Part shown: positions 37,401 through 44,675 of the stretch, one piece after another | Layout of the letters: each line of letters starts with the position of its first letter | Position numbering within the stretch: the stretch's first letter is position 1 | From: Klebsiella pneumoniae | GTDB taxonomy: Bacteria > Pseudomonadota > Gammaproteobacteria > Eutrophobiales > Eutrophobiaceae | Length of the DNA: 64,000 nt | Direction of reading: 5' to 3' | Assembly: GCA_945878555.1 (NCBI GenBank) | Contig: CAMDWI010000008.1 | Span: 62,001 to 126,000 of the forward strand | The notes under the pieces: generated by a model | The model's input: the letters and a program-made list of their open reading frames with translations, nothing else | Databases searched by the model: none | What the model was told of the DNA's origin: nothing | Position numbers and translations under genes: made by a program

Positions 37401-40243
37401 TGGTCATTCTCGCCATACGCTTTCCATTCCAGCAGTCGACGATGTGATATCAGCATGCGCCAGACAGAAGACAGAATCGCATCAAGCGAAATCATGGCAT
37501 CGTACGGAAGACAGGCAATCCTGAACACGGCCTGCGCGAGGTTGTGTCCGGCTGAATGCACCAGGGCACGTAAATATTGCCGTTGTGATACGGTTTCCGG
37601 CCTGTGAAACAAGGACACGAAAGTAACCAGCAAAGGTGGAACCAGGATGATACCAACTACGGGCAGCGTCCAGAGCCCTGCATGTGGTGCCAGAAACCAG
37701 CCGATCATTAATAGCAGTATCAGCGCGAATGGCACAACGCTGCGTCGCAGGTTATCGAATATCTTGAAGCGTGATAACAGCGATAACGGGTTAGGCTGGA
37801 CCGAACCTTGTGGTCCGGGTACATAAGGAAGCAACCAGTTTGCAATCTGCCAGTCACCCCTAATCCAGCGCCGCTGGCGATCAACATCTATCTGGTAGCG
37901 CGAAGGGTAATCCTCATACAGGCACACATCGCTTAATAGTCCGGAACGCGCATAACAACCTTCGAGCAGATCGTGACTGAGAATCAGGTTTTCCGGGAAG
38001 CGACCCTTGAGGGCATGTTCAAATGCGTCCACATCATAAATACCCTTGCCAATGAATGAACCCTCACCAAACAGATCCTGATAAACATTGGAGACCGAGC
38101 GGGTATAAGGATCAATGCCGGATTCGTTGCCAAACAATTTTGCATAGAGCGTCCGGTTAGCCCCGGTCAGGCTTGCGGCCATACAGGGTTGCAGAATACC
38201 GTAACCGTGTTCAATCCGTGTTTTGCGTTCGTCATATTGGGGATGGTTTAGCGGGTGCGCCATCGCAGCGACGAACTGGCGCGCGGAGTCCCTGGGCAGA
38301 TGCGTATCGGTATCCAGTGTGATGACATATTTTACACTCGACAAACCATCAATATCACCTGCCACCACAGAGAAATAATCCTTGCCACCATTCCGCAGGG
38401 CTGCATTCAAATCTGCGAGCTTGCCTCGCTTGCGTTCGTATCCCATCCAGATCTGCTCCGTGGCATTCCAGCGCCGCGGCCGATGAAACAGGAAGAAACT
38501 GTCTTTATCTGTGCCGGGATATTTATGATTAAGTGCCTCGATTCCATTCCGGGCCAGCCTTAACAATGATTCATCTTCGGTCAGGGTCTCGTCAGCTGCA
38601 TCGCCAAAGTCTGTCAGCAATCCGAAATGCAGATATTTGTCCCGGTTTCCCAGAAACCTGACTTCGAGTGCCTCAAGCAAATTCTCGATATTCTGTACAC
38701 TGCTGAGCAATGTCGGGATTACCACAAGGGTGCGCACCTCCGGTACCAGACCGAGTGTGAAGTCCATGCGCGGTAATAGCTGTGGTTGTACCAGCAATGT
38801 GGTGATCCAGTTCACTAATGAAGAGGCCAACTGGCTGGCAGCAACAAGTGACAATATTCCAAGCAGCAGCAGACGCCAGTTGTCCATGCCGCTGTAATCC
38901 ACCATCACCAGCAATACTGCTGTGAATAGAAGTGTCAGAAGCAGATTGGCACTTATATGCAGTGCCAGGGTCGATCGTCGAATTAACCGGCGCAAACGCG
39001 TAACAGGAGACAAGCGCACAGCGACTATGTCTTCAAGTAACGGCAATCCACGTTCAATCAGGAAGTATCCGACGTGTGCGGTTTGATTATTCCCGTCATT
39101 GCTGGACGCACTCTGCTGCGCCAGTTCGATCGCCTTGCGTGCAACCTCCGTTTCGGAAAACTTGCTGCGGCTTGCCAGTCTGGCAATAATGTGCCGGTAA
39201 CGGTCCCGGGTGGAAAAATCCATCTTGCTATATACACCACCGATATCTTCCCGCAAGACCTGCTCGACAGAGCTGATAGTCTCGACGAAGACACGCCAGT
39301 CCGTCGCACCAAGAAAACGGAGGCTGCCAATTGAATTGCTGATCGAGACCTGGTCCGCTGCTTGCTGTTGATTCTCGGAAAGGACCAGTCTCTCAATTGT
39401 CATGTTTGAAGCAGTCAGCCTTTGCTCTATCCAGCTGAGCGATAATGCCAGTGCCGGCCCTTGACCTTGCAGTCTGCGCGCAAGTTCGGCAACAAATGGA
39501 CTCGCCATCGGCGGATTTGACCGCGCCATATCGGCGATGACCAGGATCAGGCTGTTTGGATCACTTGAGGCGGTTTCCATCATCTTGTTCGCCCAGCTTT
39601 GCGCCTGGTTAATCTGCGTTCGGGTGGTGGTTATCCGTGCGCACACCAGACGCAGATTCTCAATCAGTGCAAGACGCAGCATGATCGGAATAGCCCAGAG
39701 TTCACCCAGGGTAAGCAAGGTAACGGTTTGGTATGCTGCAATGAAACGGCTGAACGTATCATCCACGTGTCCGTCACCATGTGAGATGGCTTCCAGTGCC
39801 AGATCATATACACGGGGCAATCCGCAGGATGCTCCCTGCCCCAGTAATGGTAATTCCCGGTAATAACTCCTTGGCAGATGGAGTTTAGCAGTACGGATTT
39901 GATCTTCAATCAAATGGAAGTTATCAAGCAGCCATTCTCCCGCAGGGGCAATGGGAAGTCTGGATTTGACCGTCAGCATCAGCAGGTTACACGTTTCAAT
40001 CAGGACTTGTTCATTCTCATCCAGACGATTCAGAAGCCTGTCGCGTGTGCCGGTTCCATCCAGCATATGCGCACGTGCCAGTTTCTGGCCATGCGCTTCC
40101 ATCTGATCGGTACTGTATAACTCTGCACGCAAAGGGGTCTGATCTTCAGACTTTTTATAATCTGAATTCGCGCACTTTTGGTGAATGCTGTATCTGGCTA
40201 CAGCATGACGCCATGCCTTGGTCAAGGTCCCGGAGATCTTCAT
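31445..40243 (-). CDS. Cyclic beta-glucan synthase-like protein (NdvB/ChvB type)
   Basis: A 2932-residue membrane protein with the order seen in NdvB/ChvB: an N-terminal multi-helix part (helices near residues 430-480), a GT84-type glycosyltransferase with DTDTHLPRDSAR (about residue 640) and QRRWIRGDWQ (about 790), further helices near 825-1010, a central glycoamylase-like domain (SWSGSMFEYLMPLLVMPAY, then PWGVSESGYN near 1455), and a C-terminal GH94 phosphorylase-like domain with GSGDWNDGMN near residue 2588, the catalytic Asp region. It would make or trim cyclic beta-1,2-glucans from UDP-glucose in the inner membrane, usually for osmoadaptation. The start is the ATG at 40243, with a weak ribosome site. 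Tal follows with a 4-bp overlap. Confidence 0.93.
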   Translation of the reverse strand: MKISGTLTKAWRHAVARYSIHQKCANSDYKKSEDQTPLRAELYSTDQMEAHGQKLARAHMLDGTGTRDRLLNRLDENEQVLIETCNLLMLTVKSRLPIAPAGEWLLDNFHLIEDQIRTAKLHLPRSYYRELPLLGQGASCGLPRVYDLALEAISHGDGHVDDTFSRFIAAYQTVTLLTLGELWAIPIMLRLALIENLRLVCARITTTRTQINQAQSWANKMMETASSDPNSLILVIADMARSNPPMASPFVAELARRLQGQGPALALSLSWIEQRLTASNMTIERLVLSENQQQAADQVSISNSIGSLRFLGATDWRVFVETISSVEQVLREDIGGVYSKMDFSTRDRYRHIIARLASRSKFSETEVARKAIELAQQSASSNDGNNQTAHVGYFLIERGLPLLEDIVAVRLSPVTRLRRLIRRSTLALHISANLLLTLLFTAVLLVMVDYSGMDNWRLLLLGILSLVAASQLASSLVNWITTLLVQPQLLPRMDFTLGLVPEVRTLVVIPTLLSSVQNIENLLEALEVRFLGNRDKYLHFGLLTDFGDAADETLTEDESLLRLARNGIEALNHKYPGTDKDSFFLFHRPRRWNATEQIWMGYERKRGKLADLNAALRNGGKDYFSVVAGDIDGLSSVKYVITLDTDTHLPRDSARQFVAAMAHPLNHPQYDERKTRIEHGYGILQPCMAASLTGANRTLYAKLFGNESGIDPYTRSVSNVYQDLFGEGSFIGKGIYDVDAFEHALKGRFPENLILSHDLLEGCYARSGLLSDVCLYEDYPSRYQIDVDRQRRWIRGDWQIANWLLPYVPGPQGSVQPNPLSLLSRFKIFDNLRRSVVPFALILLLMIGWFLAPHAGLWTLPVVGIILVPPLLVTFVSLFHRPETVSQRQYLRALVHSAGHNLAQAVFRIACLPYDAMISLDAILSSVWRMLISHRRLLEWKAYGENDHKTGNMFVTTYSLMWGAPVIAVIVATGLVQFRSEALVAAAPVLVLWFLAPALAWWISRPLIRREPGLNPVQKTFLRKIARKTWAFYERFVVAEDNWLPPDNYQANPDPVIAHRTSPTNIGLMLLANLTALDFGYISAGSLLARSANTFRTLSTLERHRGHFYNWYDTESLLPLPPRYISSVDSGNFVGHLLTLRAGLIALPDQKIVAERLFEGLADTLGILEDTRLDKPEIAFTRLQALLDTICAEVPASLPAVKEALELLVNSAATMLTEHEVDPSGEVWDWAIAFERQCREALDDLEFLAPWLVLPAGSNALDKFLDYADMDYAGIPTLRERAKHTVNLLSAIDARMAGTISAEQHEELIELRRLISVGGDRAAERMTAFEQLVIQVTGFATIEYEFLYDRTRQLLAVGYNVDELRRDNSFYDLLASEARLCSFVAIAQGQLPQESWFALSRLLTTAGGEPVLLSWSGSMFEYLMPLLVMPAYVGTLLEQSCRAAVARQIAYGKERSLPWGVSESGYNTFDTSLNYQYHAFGVPGLGLKRGLAEDSVVTPYASALALMVAPEAACANLQRLANSGLEGQFGFYEAIDYTPSRLTRDKTSCIVRSFMAHHQGMILLSLAHLVLEQPMQRRFLSEPIFQATLLLLQERVPKTSITHIGDTRFSEGHAFTDATKATVQASIGYDTLTPEVQLLSNSRYHVMVTNAGGGYSRWRDLAVSRWHEDSTCDNWGAFVYLRDVSSGEFWSATHQPTLKKADSYEAMFTEGRAEFRRRDHDIETYTEIVVSPEDDIELRRLRITNRSNTPRMLEITSYAEVVLALPVADRLHPSFGNLFMQTEIIGSRRAILCTRRPRSINEQTPWMFHLVATNGTDIGEISYETDRMRFIGRGRTIVSPQAMNNPGTLSGSHGSVLDPIVAIRCPITLDAGQTVTIDVVSGVADSREACMTLVGKYQDRHLADRVFDIAFTHRGVMLRQINASQSDEQLYRRLASAVLYVDAAHRADVSVLIQNRRGQSGLWGYAISGDLPIVLLKIADPAHIDLARQLIRCHAYWRLKGLAVDLVIWNEDHVGYRQYLQDQIMALIATGTEANAIDRPGGIFLRSAEQISHEDRILIKAAARVIIADNRGTLLEQVNRRRTTAKRVARLTPTRPYRPESARALGFSQQVLLLGNELGGFSSDGREYVITTTQTQVTPAPWVNVLANPNFGTVITESGLAYSWGENAHEFRLTPWSDDPVGATGGEAIYLRDEDSGHFWSPTPLPVRGVMPYTCRHGFGYSVFEHNEGGIYTELWIYVDIEEMVKFSVLKVRNGSGRSRRLSATGYIEWVLGDLRSKTAMHVVTEVDAASGALCARNAYNTEFKGRVAFFDVDDLSRTLSGDRTEFIGRNSTLQDPQAMSRLRLSGKTGAGLDPCGAIQVFFNLSNGEEREVIFRLGAGINIEKTRDLALRLRTPGAAHAALEKVKRYWNHTLGAVQIETPDPALNVLANGWLVYQTMASRLWARSGFYQSSGAFGFRDQLQDVMALVHAEPGLMREHILRCAERQYPEGDVQHWWHPPSGRGLRTRCSDDYLWLPLVTCRYVLSTGDVGILEEKSHFLQGRALGAEEESYYDLPGRSEATASLYQHCRLAILHGLRFGEHGLPLMGSGDWNDGMNLVGIHGKGESVWLGFFLYQVLMSFAEIASLHKDHAFVERCRKEAAQLRLNLAEHAWDGAWYRRAWFDDGTPLGTSENSECVIDSISQSWSVLSGAGDAGRSQQAMDAVDQRLVRRADGLIQLLDPPFDKSTMNPGYIKGYVPGVRENGGQYTHAAIWAAMAFAAQGDSRRAWELLRMINPVNHTLTSESLSVYKTEPYVVAADVYAVPPHTGRGGWTWYTGSAGWLYRLMLESLLGLNRKADRLSITPCIPGDWKTYSIKYRYGETMYRITVNQTRHPEVSDSMITVDGIKLADQDIILVDDHREHDIEISMNQRPTKEPVSKHNVNRRLSEELI

Positions 40244-40677
40244 CTTTGTGTTGGTGTCATCACCGGATATCTGATATTGACTGCAATACCGATTACTCCA
40301 GTGACAATAGAAATTCCTGTATGCGTTGCATAAATGGCAGTCTGGTTGTTCCAGGCTGATTTGCCTGTAGTATCTGAACCCTGGAGCTTGCCATCACCTG
40401 AAAATGCCACGGCAACACAGCAGCAGATTTACCTGAAATTTTCGTCGAATCAGGAAGCGTGTTCCGTGCGATAACGTACGTAGCCTTCCATTCCTGTGGT
40501 TCGGACAAGGCATAAAAGACTTTGCAGAGATGATGAACGCCTGGTTAACCACGATGAATACGGGCTGGTAGCCGATTGATCAATATCACCACGATTCAAC
40601 GACAGCGCTCAGATCGAAGCATGTCCAGTAAAGATCCGGTTTTGCGCGGTATTGATCTATCAGGACTGACCCCTGTT
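40244..40677. other. Upstream region of the glucan-synthase gene and of the guanidine operon
   Basis: 434 bp between divergent genes. A 71-codon leftward open frame here (MSEPQEWKATYVIA...) has no recognisable domain and is not called. The first 200 bp upstream of 40243 presumably carry the promoter of the minus-strand cluster; no convincing -35/-10 pair was picked out. Confidence 0.4.
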
Positions 40678-40694
40678 TGCACCAAATAAGTGCT
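40678..40694. promoter_or_regulatory. NtrC-like binding site
   Basis: TGCACCAAATAAGTGCT fits the NtrC dyad TGCACC-N5-GGTGCA closely: the inner GCAC-N7-GTGC is exact, and only two outer bases deviate. It is centred about 120 bp upstream of the sigma-54-type promoter, a usual distance for an NtrC enhancer. A weaker repeat TGCAC-N5-GTGCA lies at 40710-40724. Confidence 0.55.
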
Positions 40695-40709
40695 TATGTT
40701 CGATATTTG

Positions 40710-40724
40710 TGCACTGTGTGTGCA
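40710..40724. promoter_or_regulatory. Second, weaker NtrC-like dyad
   Basis: TGCACTGTGTGTGCA: half-sites TGCAC and GTGCA are exact, but the spacer is five bases instead of seven. It lies 15 bp after the first site. Two tandem sites are usual in NtrC-activated promoters, but the spacing makes this one doubtful. Confidence 0.3.
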
Positions 40725-40801
40725 TGCAACGATACTGGTTAATGGCAGCAGGCTTTCAATATCTGTCTGAAAAATAGCGTAAATACCCCTTTTCGCCACT
40801 C

Positions 40802-40817
40802 TGGCACGAAACTTGAG
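40802..40817 (+). promoter_or_regulatory. Sigma-54-like promoter of the guanidine operon
   Basis: TGGCACGAAACTTGAG matches the -24/-12 consensus TGGCACG-N4-TTGCW, except that the -12 GC is GA. GG and the G of the -12 element have correct spacing. The predicted transcription start is near 40828, about 35 bp before the riboswitch. Nitrogen-scavenging operons are often controlled this way, which fits the encoded pathway. The altered -12 base lowers confidence. Confidence 0.55.
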
Positions 40818-40861
40818 ATAGATATAACAGCGTGAGAATCAATCGCGTTCACTGCGCCATT

Positions 40862-40976
40862 GTTCAAGCTGTAGATGACTAGGGTTCCGGTCCTGTTACA
40901 GGATGCTGGTCCAAGAGTTATCGGCCTCGATAGAGGTTACACGGAGGGATAAAAGCCCGGGAGAACGCTGTTGAGT
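40862..40976 (+). ncRNA. Guanidine-I riboswitch (ykkC class)
   Basis: The leader carries the conserved ykkC elements in order: CTAGGGTTCCGG (40879-40890), GGTCCAAGAG (40908-40917), and ACGGAGGGATAAAAGCCCGG (40941-40960) followed by GAGA. Between them are hairpin-capable segments (GTCCTG/CAGGA near 40890-40903 and GGCCTCGA/AGAGG near 40923-40935). The family binds guanidinium and turns on genes for guanidine export or degradation. No T-run follows; the CCGGGAGG ribosome site at 41001-41008 is partly complementary to GCCCGG of the aptamer 3' side, so control by access to the ribosome site is possible. The outer ends of the aptamer are approximate. Confidence 0.92.
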
Positions 40977-41012
40977 CTCTCTCAAATGTGTAACCAAAAC
41001 CGGGAGGTTAAA

Positions 41013-42002
41013 ATGCGTCTGTTATCCTGCAAGAAACTGCTAAGTTCAATCACCGCTGTATTCATCTCTTCATTCCTGCTGTTTTCTTCTGTTCAGGCCG
41101 AGCCGCTGAAGATCGGTTATAGCGACTGGCCGGGCTGGGTAGCCTGGGAAGTGGCTATCGAGAAAGGTATGTTTAGTGATGCCGGCGTCGAGGTAAAGTT
41201 TGAATGGTTCGATTATGTGGCCTCGATGGATGCGTTTGCCTCAGGGCAGCTTGACGCAGTTGCGATGACGAACGGTGATGCACTGGTCACCGGCGCGAGC
41301 GGCGCGAAGAGCGTGATGATCATCATTAATGACTACAGCAACGGCAACGATATGATCGTTGGTGCCCCGGGTATCAACAGCCTGGCTGATCTGAAAGGCA
41401 AGAAGGTCGGTGTGGAGATCGGGTATGTCGATCACCTGCTGTTATTGAACGGACTGGAAAAGGCCGGCATGACCGAGGCCGATGTTGAACTGGTCAATGT
41501 ACCTACGAATGAAACACCCCAGGTGCTGGCCTCCGGTGATGTGTCTGCGATAGGCGCATGGCAGCCGAGTTCCGGACAGGCCTTGAGCCTGGTGCCGGGT
41601 TCAAAATCCATCTACAGCTCTGCGAACGAACCGGGCCTGATCTATGACGTACTCGCGGTCAGCCCGACCAGCCTGGCAACCCGCAAGGCAGAATGGGAGA
41701 AGGTTGTCGATGTCTGGTACAAGGCCGTCGCCTACATACTCGACCCCGCGACCCAGGACGAGGCCGTATCGATCATGGCCGCCCGGGTAGGCATTACTGC
41801 AGAACAATACAAGCCCTTGCTGGAAGGGACAAAGATCCTGACGCGGGATGAGGCCAAAAAATTCTTTACCAAGGGTGAAGGCTTCGCTTCCGTCTACGGT
41901 TCATCAAAGATCTCGGATGACTTCAATCTGAAGTACGAGGTGTACAAGGAGGCGCAGGACATCGACAGCTATATCGATCCGTCATTGACGCTGGCGAAGT
42001 AA
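41013..42002 (+). CDS. ABC transporter substrate-binding protein (NitT/TauT type, guanidine or urea-carboxylase region)
   Basis: A 329-residue periplasmic binding protein. I start it at the ATG at 41013, which has GGGAGG just upstream and begins a signal peptide ([20 protein letters not shown], cleaved after VQAE). The mature part opens [20 protein letters not shown], as in nitrate/sulfonate/taurine-type binders, and this set belongs to the urea-carboxylase-associated ABC family. As the first gene behind a guanidine riboswitch it is most likely a guanidinium (or guanidino-compound) binder, feeding the permease and ATPase encoded next. Substrate assignment is by context. Confidence 0.9.
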   Translation: MRLLSCKKLLSSITAVFISSFLLFSSVQAEPLKIGYSDWPGWVAWEVAIEKGMFSDAGVEVKFEWFDYVASMDAFASGQLDAVAMTNGDALVTGASGAKSVMIIINDYSNGNDMIVGAPGINSLADLKGKKVGVEIGYVDHLLLLNGLEKAGMTEADVELVNVPTNETPQVLASGDVSAIGAWQPSSGQALSLVPGSKSIYSSANEPGLIYDVLAVSPTSLATRKAEWEKVVDVWYKAVAYILDPATQDEAVSIMAARVGITAEQYKPLLEGTKILTRDEAKKFFTKGEGFASVYGSSKISDDFNLKYEVYKEAQDIDSYIDPSLTLAK

Positions 42003-42020
42003 GTAACTGGAAAGGCTAAC

Positions 42021-42992
42021 TTGTCCGCAACGATAAACTGGCTGACCCCGCGTGTCGCCCTGCCCCCGCACTGGGGCAGGGTGTTCACAGTGGCGTCGTT
42101 TATTCTGCCCTTGTTGATCTGGTCGGCGATCAGTTATGTCCCGTTTATCTGGCATCCGAAGGTTACGATCACCGATCCGGGTGCGGTCGCGTATTTCCAG
42201 GTCAATATGCAGATAGACCGGGTGCAGTTTGATCTGGAAGTCGCAACGATGCAGCAACAGGGGCTTGCCGTGCCTGTCGGATTCCGTGCCAATCCGATTT
42301 ATCTGCCTGCACCCCATGAAGTTGCACGGGCGATGTTTACCTCGTTTTCGGCAGAGCCCAGCCGCAGCAGTGAAAAATGGTTACATGAAAGCCTGTGGCA
42401 CAGTATTACTATCATTGCTCAAGGGTTCTTCTTCTCCTCGCTGCTCGGCATACCACTCGGCATCCTGTGCGGCACCTATGCTGTGGCATCACGACTGAAC
42501 GAACCCTTTATCGAATTCTTCCGCTATCTGCCCGCCCCCGCCTTCGGGGCGCTGGCGGTGGCCATACTCGGCATTTACGATGGTCCCAAGGTGGCGATCA
42601 TTTTTATCGGCACCTTCTTCCAGCAGGTGTTGATCATCGCGAACACGACTCGCAAGCTCGACATCTCCCTGCTGGAGGCTGCGTTAACGCTGGGTGCGAA
42701 ACGCATGCAATTGCTGTTCAGGGTGGTCATCCCGGGCATATTGCCGGACCTGTACCGCGACCAGCGCATCCTGCTTGGCTGGGCCTGGACCTATCTGATT
42801 GTGGCTGAGTTGATCGGTACCAGCTCCGGTATTACCTGGTTTATTACCCAGCAGGCGCGTTACAAGAATTTCGACAATGTATTCGCCGCGATTATGATCA
42901 TCGGTGTGATTGGTCTGGTGTCTGACATCCTGCTCGCACAACTCGGCAAAAAACTGTTCCCCTGGGACAAGCCGGCCAACAAGAACTCCTGA
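42021..42992 (+). CDS. ABC transporter permease (BPD_transp_1 family)
   Basis: A 323-residue inner-membrane permease. It has an N-terminal helix ([20 protein letters not shown]), a periplasmic loop, and about five further helices. The cytoplasmic coupling loop [20 protein letters not shown] (near residue 215) is the EAA motif that contacts the ATPase. It starts at a TTG at 42021 with GGAAAGG upstream, 18 bp after the binding-protein gene. The extended N-terminal loop (residues about 45-95) is longer than in most NitT/TauT permeases. Confidence 0.9.
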   Translation: MSATINWLTPRVALPPHWGRVFTVASFILPLLIWSAISYVPFIWHPKVTITDPGAVAYFQVNMQIDRVQFDLEVATMQQQGLAVPVGFRANPIYLPAPHEVARAMFTSFSAEPSRSSEKWLHESLWHSITIIAQGFFFSSLLGIPLGILCGTYAVASRLNEPFIEFFRYLPAPAFGALAVAILGIYDGPKVAIIFIGTFFQQVLIIANTTRKLDISLLEAALTLGAKRMQLLFRVVIPGILPDLYRDQRILLGWAWTYLIVAELIGTSSGITWFITQQARYKNFDNVFAAIMIIGVIGLVSDILLAQLGKKLFPWDKPANKNS

Positions 42993-43005
42993 TGGACCCA
43001 GCCCA

Positions 43006-43905
43006 ATGACACTGCAATTACCCAGTTATCTTGATCAATCTGACGCCGTCCGGGCGCGGTTTGATCAGTTGAAACAACGCGACGTTATCCTGGAAGTGAA
43101 GGATCTGAACAAACATTATGCCCGGGCCGACAAATCACCTGTGACCGCATTGCGCGATATCAACTTCAAGGTGCACCGGCGCGAGTTTGTCTGTGTGATT
43201 GGCCCGTCCGGCTGTGGCAAGTCGACGCTGATCCGTATCCTCGCCGGGCTGGAATCGCTGAGTTCCGGTACGGTGTCGCTTGATGGCAAAAGTGTCGAGG
43301 GTCCCGGGCCGGATCGCGGCATGGTGTTTCAGGGCTACACGCTGTTTCCGTGGCTGACGGTGAAAAAGAATGTGATGTTCGGCCTGCAAATGAAAGGCGT
43401 GGCCTATCCGGAGAGCGAGGCGATGCAGTGGATCGACCTGGTTGGCCTGACCAAATTTGCCGATGCCTATCCGGATCAGTTGTCCGGTGGCATGAAACAG
43501 CGGGTGGCGATCGCCCGCGCGCTGGCGAACCAGCCACGCATCCTGCTGATGGATGAACCGTTCGGGGCACTGGATGCCCAGACTCGCAACAAGATGCAGT
43601 CGTATCTGCTGCAAATCTGGCACAACATCGACATTACCATCCTGTTTATTACCCATGATCTGGACGAGGCGATTTATCTGGCCGACCGCATCCTGGTGTT
43701 AAAGGCGAATCCGGGCGAGGTTGCCGAGTTGATAGAGGTACCGGTGCCGCGACCACGTAACCCGGAACAACTGATAGCGCCCGAGTTTCTCGCAACCCGC
43801 AAACGTCTGGACGAGTTGATCCACCCGCCCGGCGACCATGAGGATGACAAGCTGAACATGATCCGTCTGACCAATGTGGATGATGAAGTGGAGCCTGCGC
43901 AATGA
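43006..43905 (+). CDS. ABC transporter ATP-binding protein
   Basis: A 299-residue ATPase. I choose the ATG at 43006, 13 bp after the permease stop. It has Walker [10 protein letters not shown] (residues about 67-75), signature LSGGMKQR (about 160), Walker [13 protein letters not shown] (about 181-192), and switch His in [10 protein letters not shown]. The C-terminal 60 residues form a helical extension typical of NitT/TauT/SsuB ATPases. It completes the uptake system. Its end overlaps the next gene by four bases (ATGA). Confidence 0.93.
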   Translation: MTLQLPSYLDQSDAVRARFDQLKQRDVILEVKDLNKHYARADKSPVTALRDINFKVHRREFVCVIGPSGCGKSTLIRILAGLESLSSGTVSLDGKSVEGPGPDRGMVFQGYTLFPWLTVKKNVMFGLQMKGVAYPESEAMQWIDLVGLTKFADAYPDQLSGGMKQRVAIARALANQPRILLMDEPFGALDAQTRNKMQSYLLQIWHNIDITILFITHDLDEAIYLADRILVLKANPGEVAELIEVPVPRPRNPEQLIAPEFLATRKRLDELIHPPGDHEDDKLNMIRLTNVDDEVEPAQ

Positions 43906-44675
43906 GTCTGTGGGAACAGGCCGCCTGGCCACAGGTCGCCAGCATACTCGCCGCACAGGACGCCGCTATTCTGCCGATCGGTGCCACAGAACAACACGGG
44001 CCACACATGGGATGCGGTATGGACGCAGTACTGGCAGATAAACTGTGCCGGGCCGTCGCCGAGGTCACCGGTTTGTTGATGTTACCCACACTACCCTATG
44101 GCTGTTCGCTCGGCCATAGCCAGCGCTGGCCAGGCACGATTGCGGTACAGCCGAAGACGCTGATAGATCTGGTCAAGGAGATCGGTGACTGGGCATGGAT
44201 CAGCGGTGTGCGCCGCCTGTTTATCGTCAACACGCATGTGACCAATGTTGCACCCTTACGCTGTGCGCTGGAGATGCTGCGCGCAGAACACGATGACATG
44301 ATGGTTGCGCTGTTCAACTCAGCCACACTGAGTGCGCGTGTACGCCAGATGCATTTTGCCGATGGCGATGACTGGCATGCGAATGATGCCGAGACCTCGC
44401 TGATGCTGGCGGTTGCCAACGAGATGGTCGATACCACTTGTATGCTCGATGCCGATGATCCTGACCGCACATCCGGGCTGGTGTTTCCGCACCCGGTCAA
44501 CCGCACCAGCACGAATGGCGTAACTGGCAGTCCCTCGCTCGCCACCCGCGAGAAGGGCGAACAACTGTTTGCGTGGATGACAGAAGACCTGGCGGCACTG
44601 ATACGCAAGGGTCTGGTTGAACAGGCCCCCTTGAACCATTCCTATTTTTCCCGCGTAGAGAGTACAACCGAATGA
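43902..44675 (+). CDS. Creatininase-family metal hydrolase with altered motifs
   Basis: A 257-residue protein of the creatininase/formamide-amidohydrolase family. It keeps ATEQHGPH (E30, H32) and an Asp at 41 as metal ligands, plus a [15 protein letters not shown] block. The usual NGHGGN is NTHVTN (residues 110-115), and HAGExETS is HANDAETS (159-166), so the active site differs from canonical creatininase. Classical members open lactam or amide rings on guanidino compounds (creatinine). Its place in a guanidine operon, overlapping the ATPase and the glutamine-synthetase-like gene by four bases each, points to a reaction on a guanidino or amide intermediate; the substrate is unknown. Confidence 0.85.
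   Translation: MSLWEQAAWPQVASILAAQDAAILPIGATEQHGPHMGCGMDAVLADKLCRAVAEVTGLLMLPTLPYGCSLGHSQRWPGTIAVQPKTLIDLVKEIGDWAWISGVRRLFIVNTHVTNVAPLRCALEMLRAEHDDMMVALFNSATLSARVRQMHFADGDDWHANDAETSLMLAVANEMVDTTCMLDADDPDRTSGLVFPHPVNRTSTNGVTGSPSLATREKGEQLFAWMTEDLAALIRKGLVEQAPLNHSYFSRVESTTE

Noticed and set aside
40293-40508. 71-codon leftward open frame upstream of the giant glucan synthase
   Set aside because: No domain, weak start, composition unlike neighbours; likely chance.
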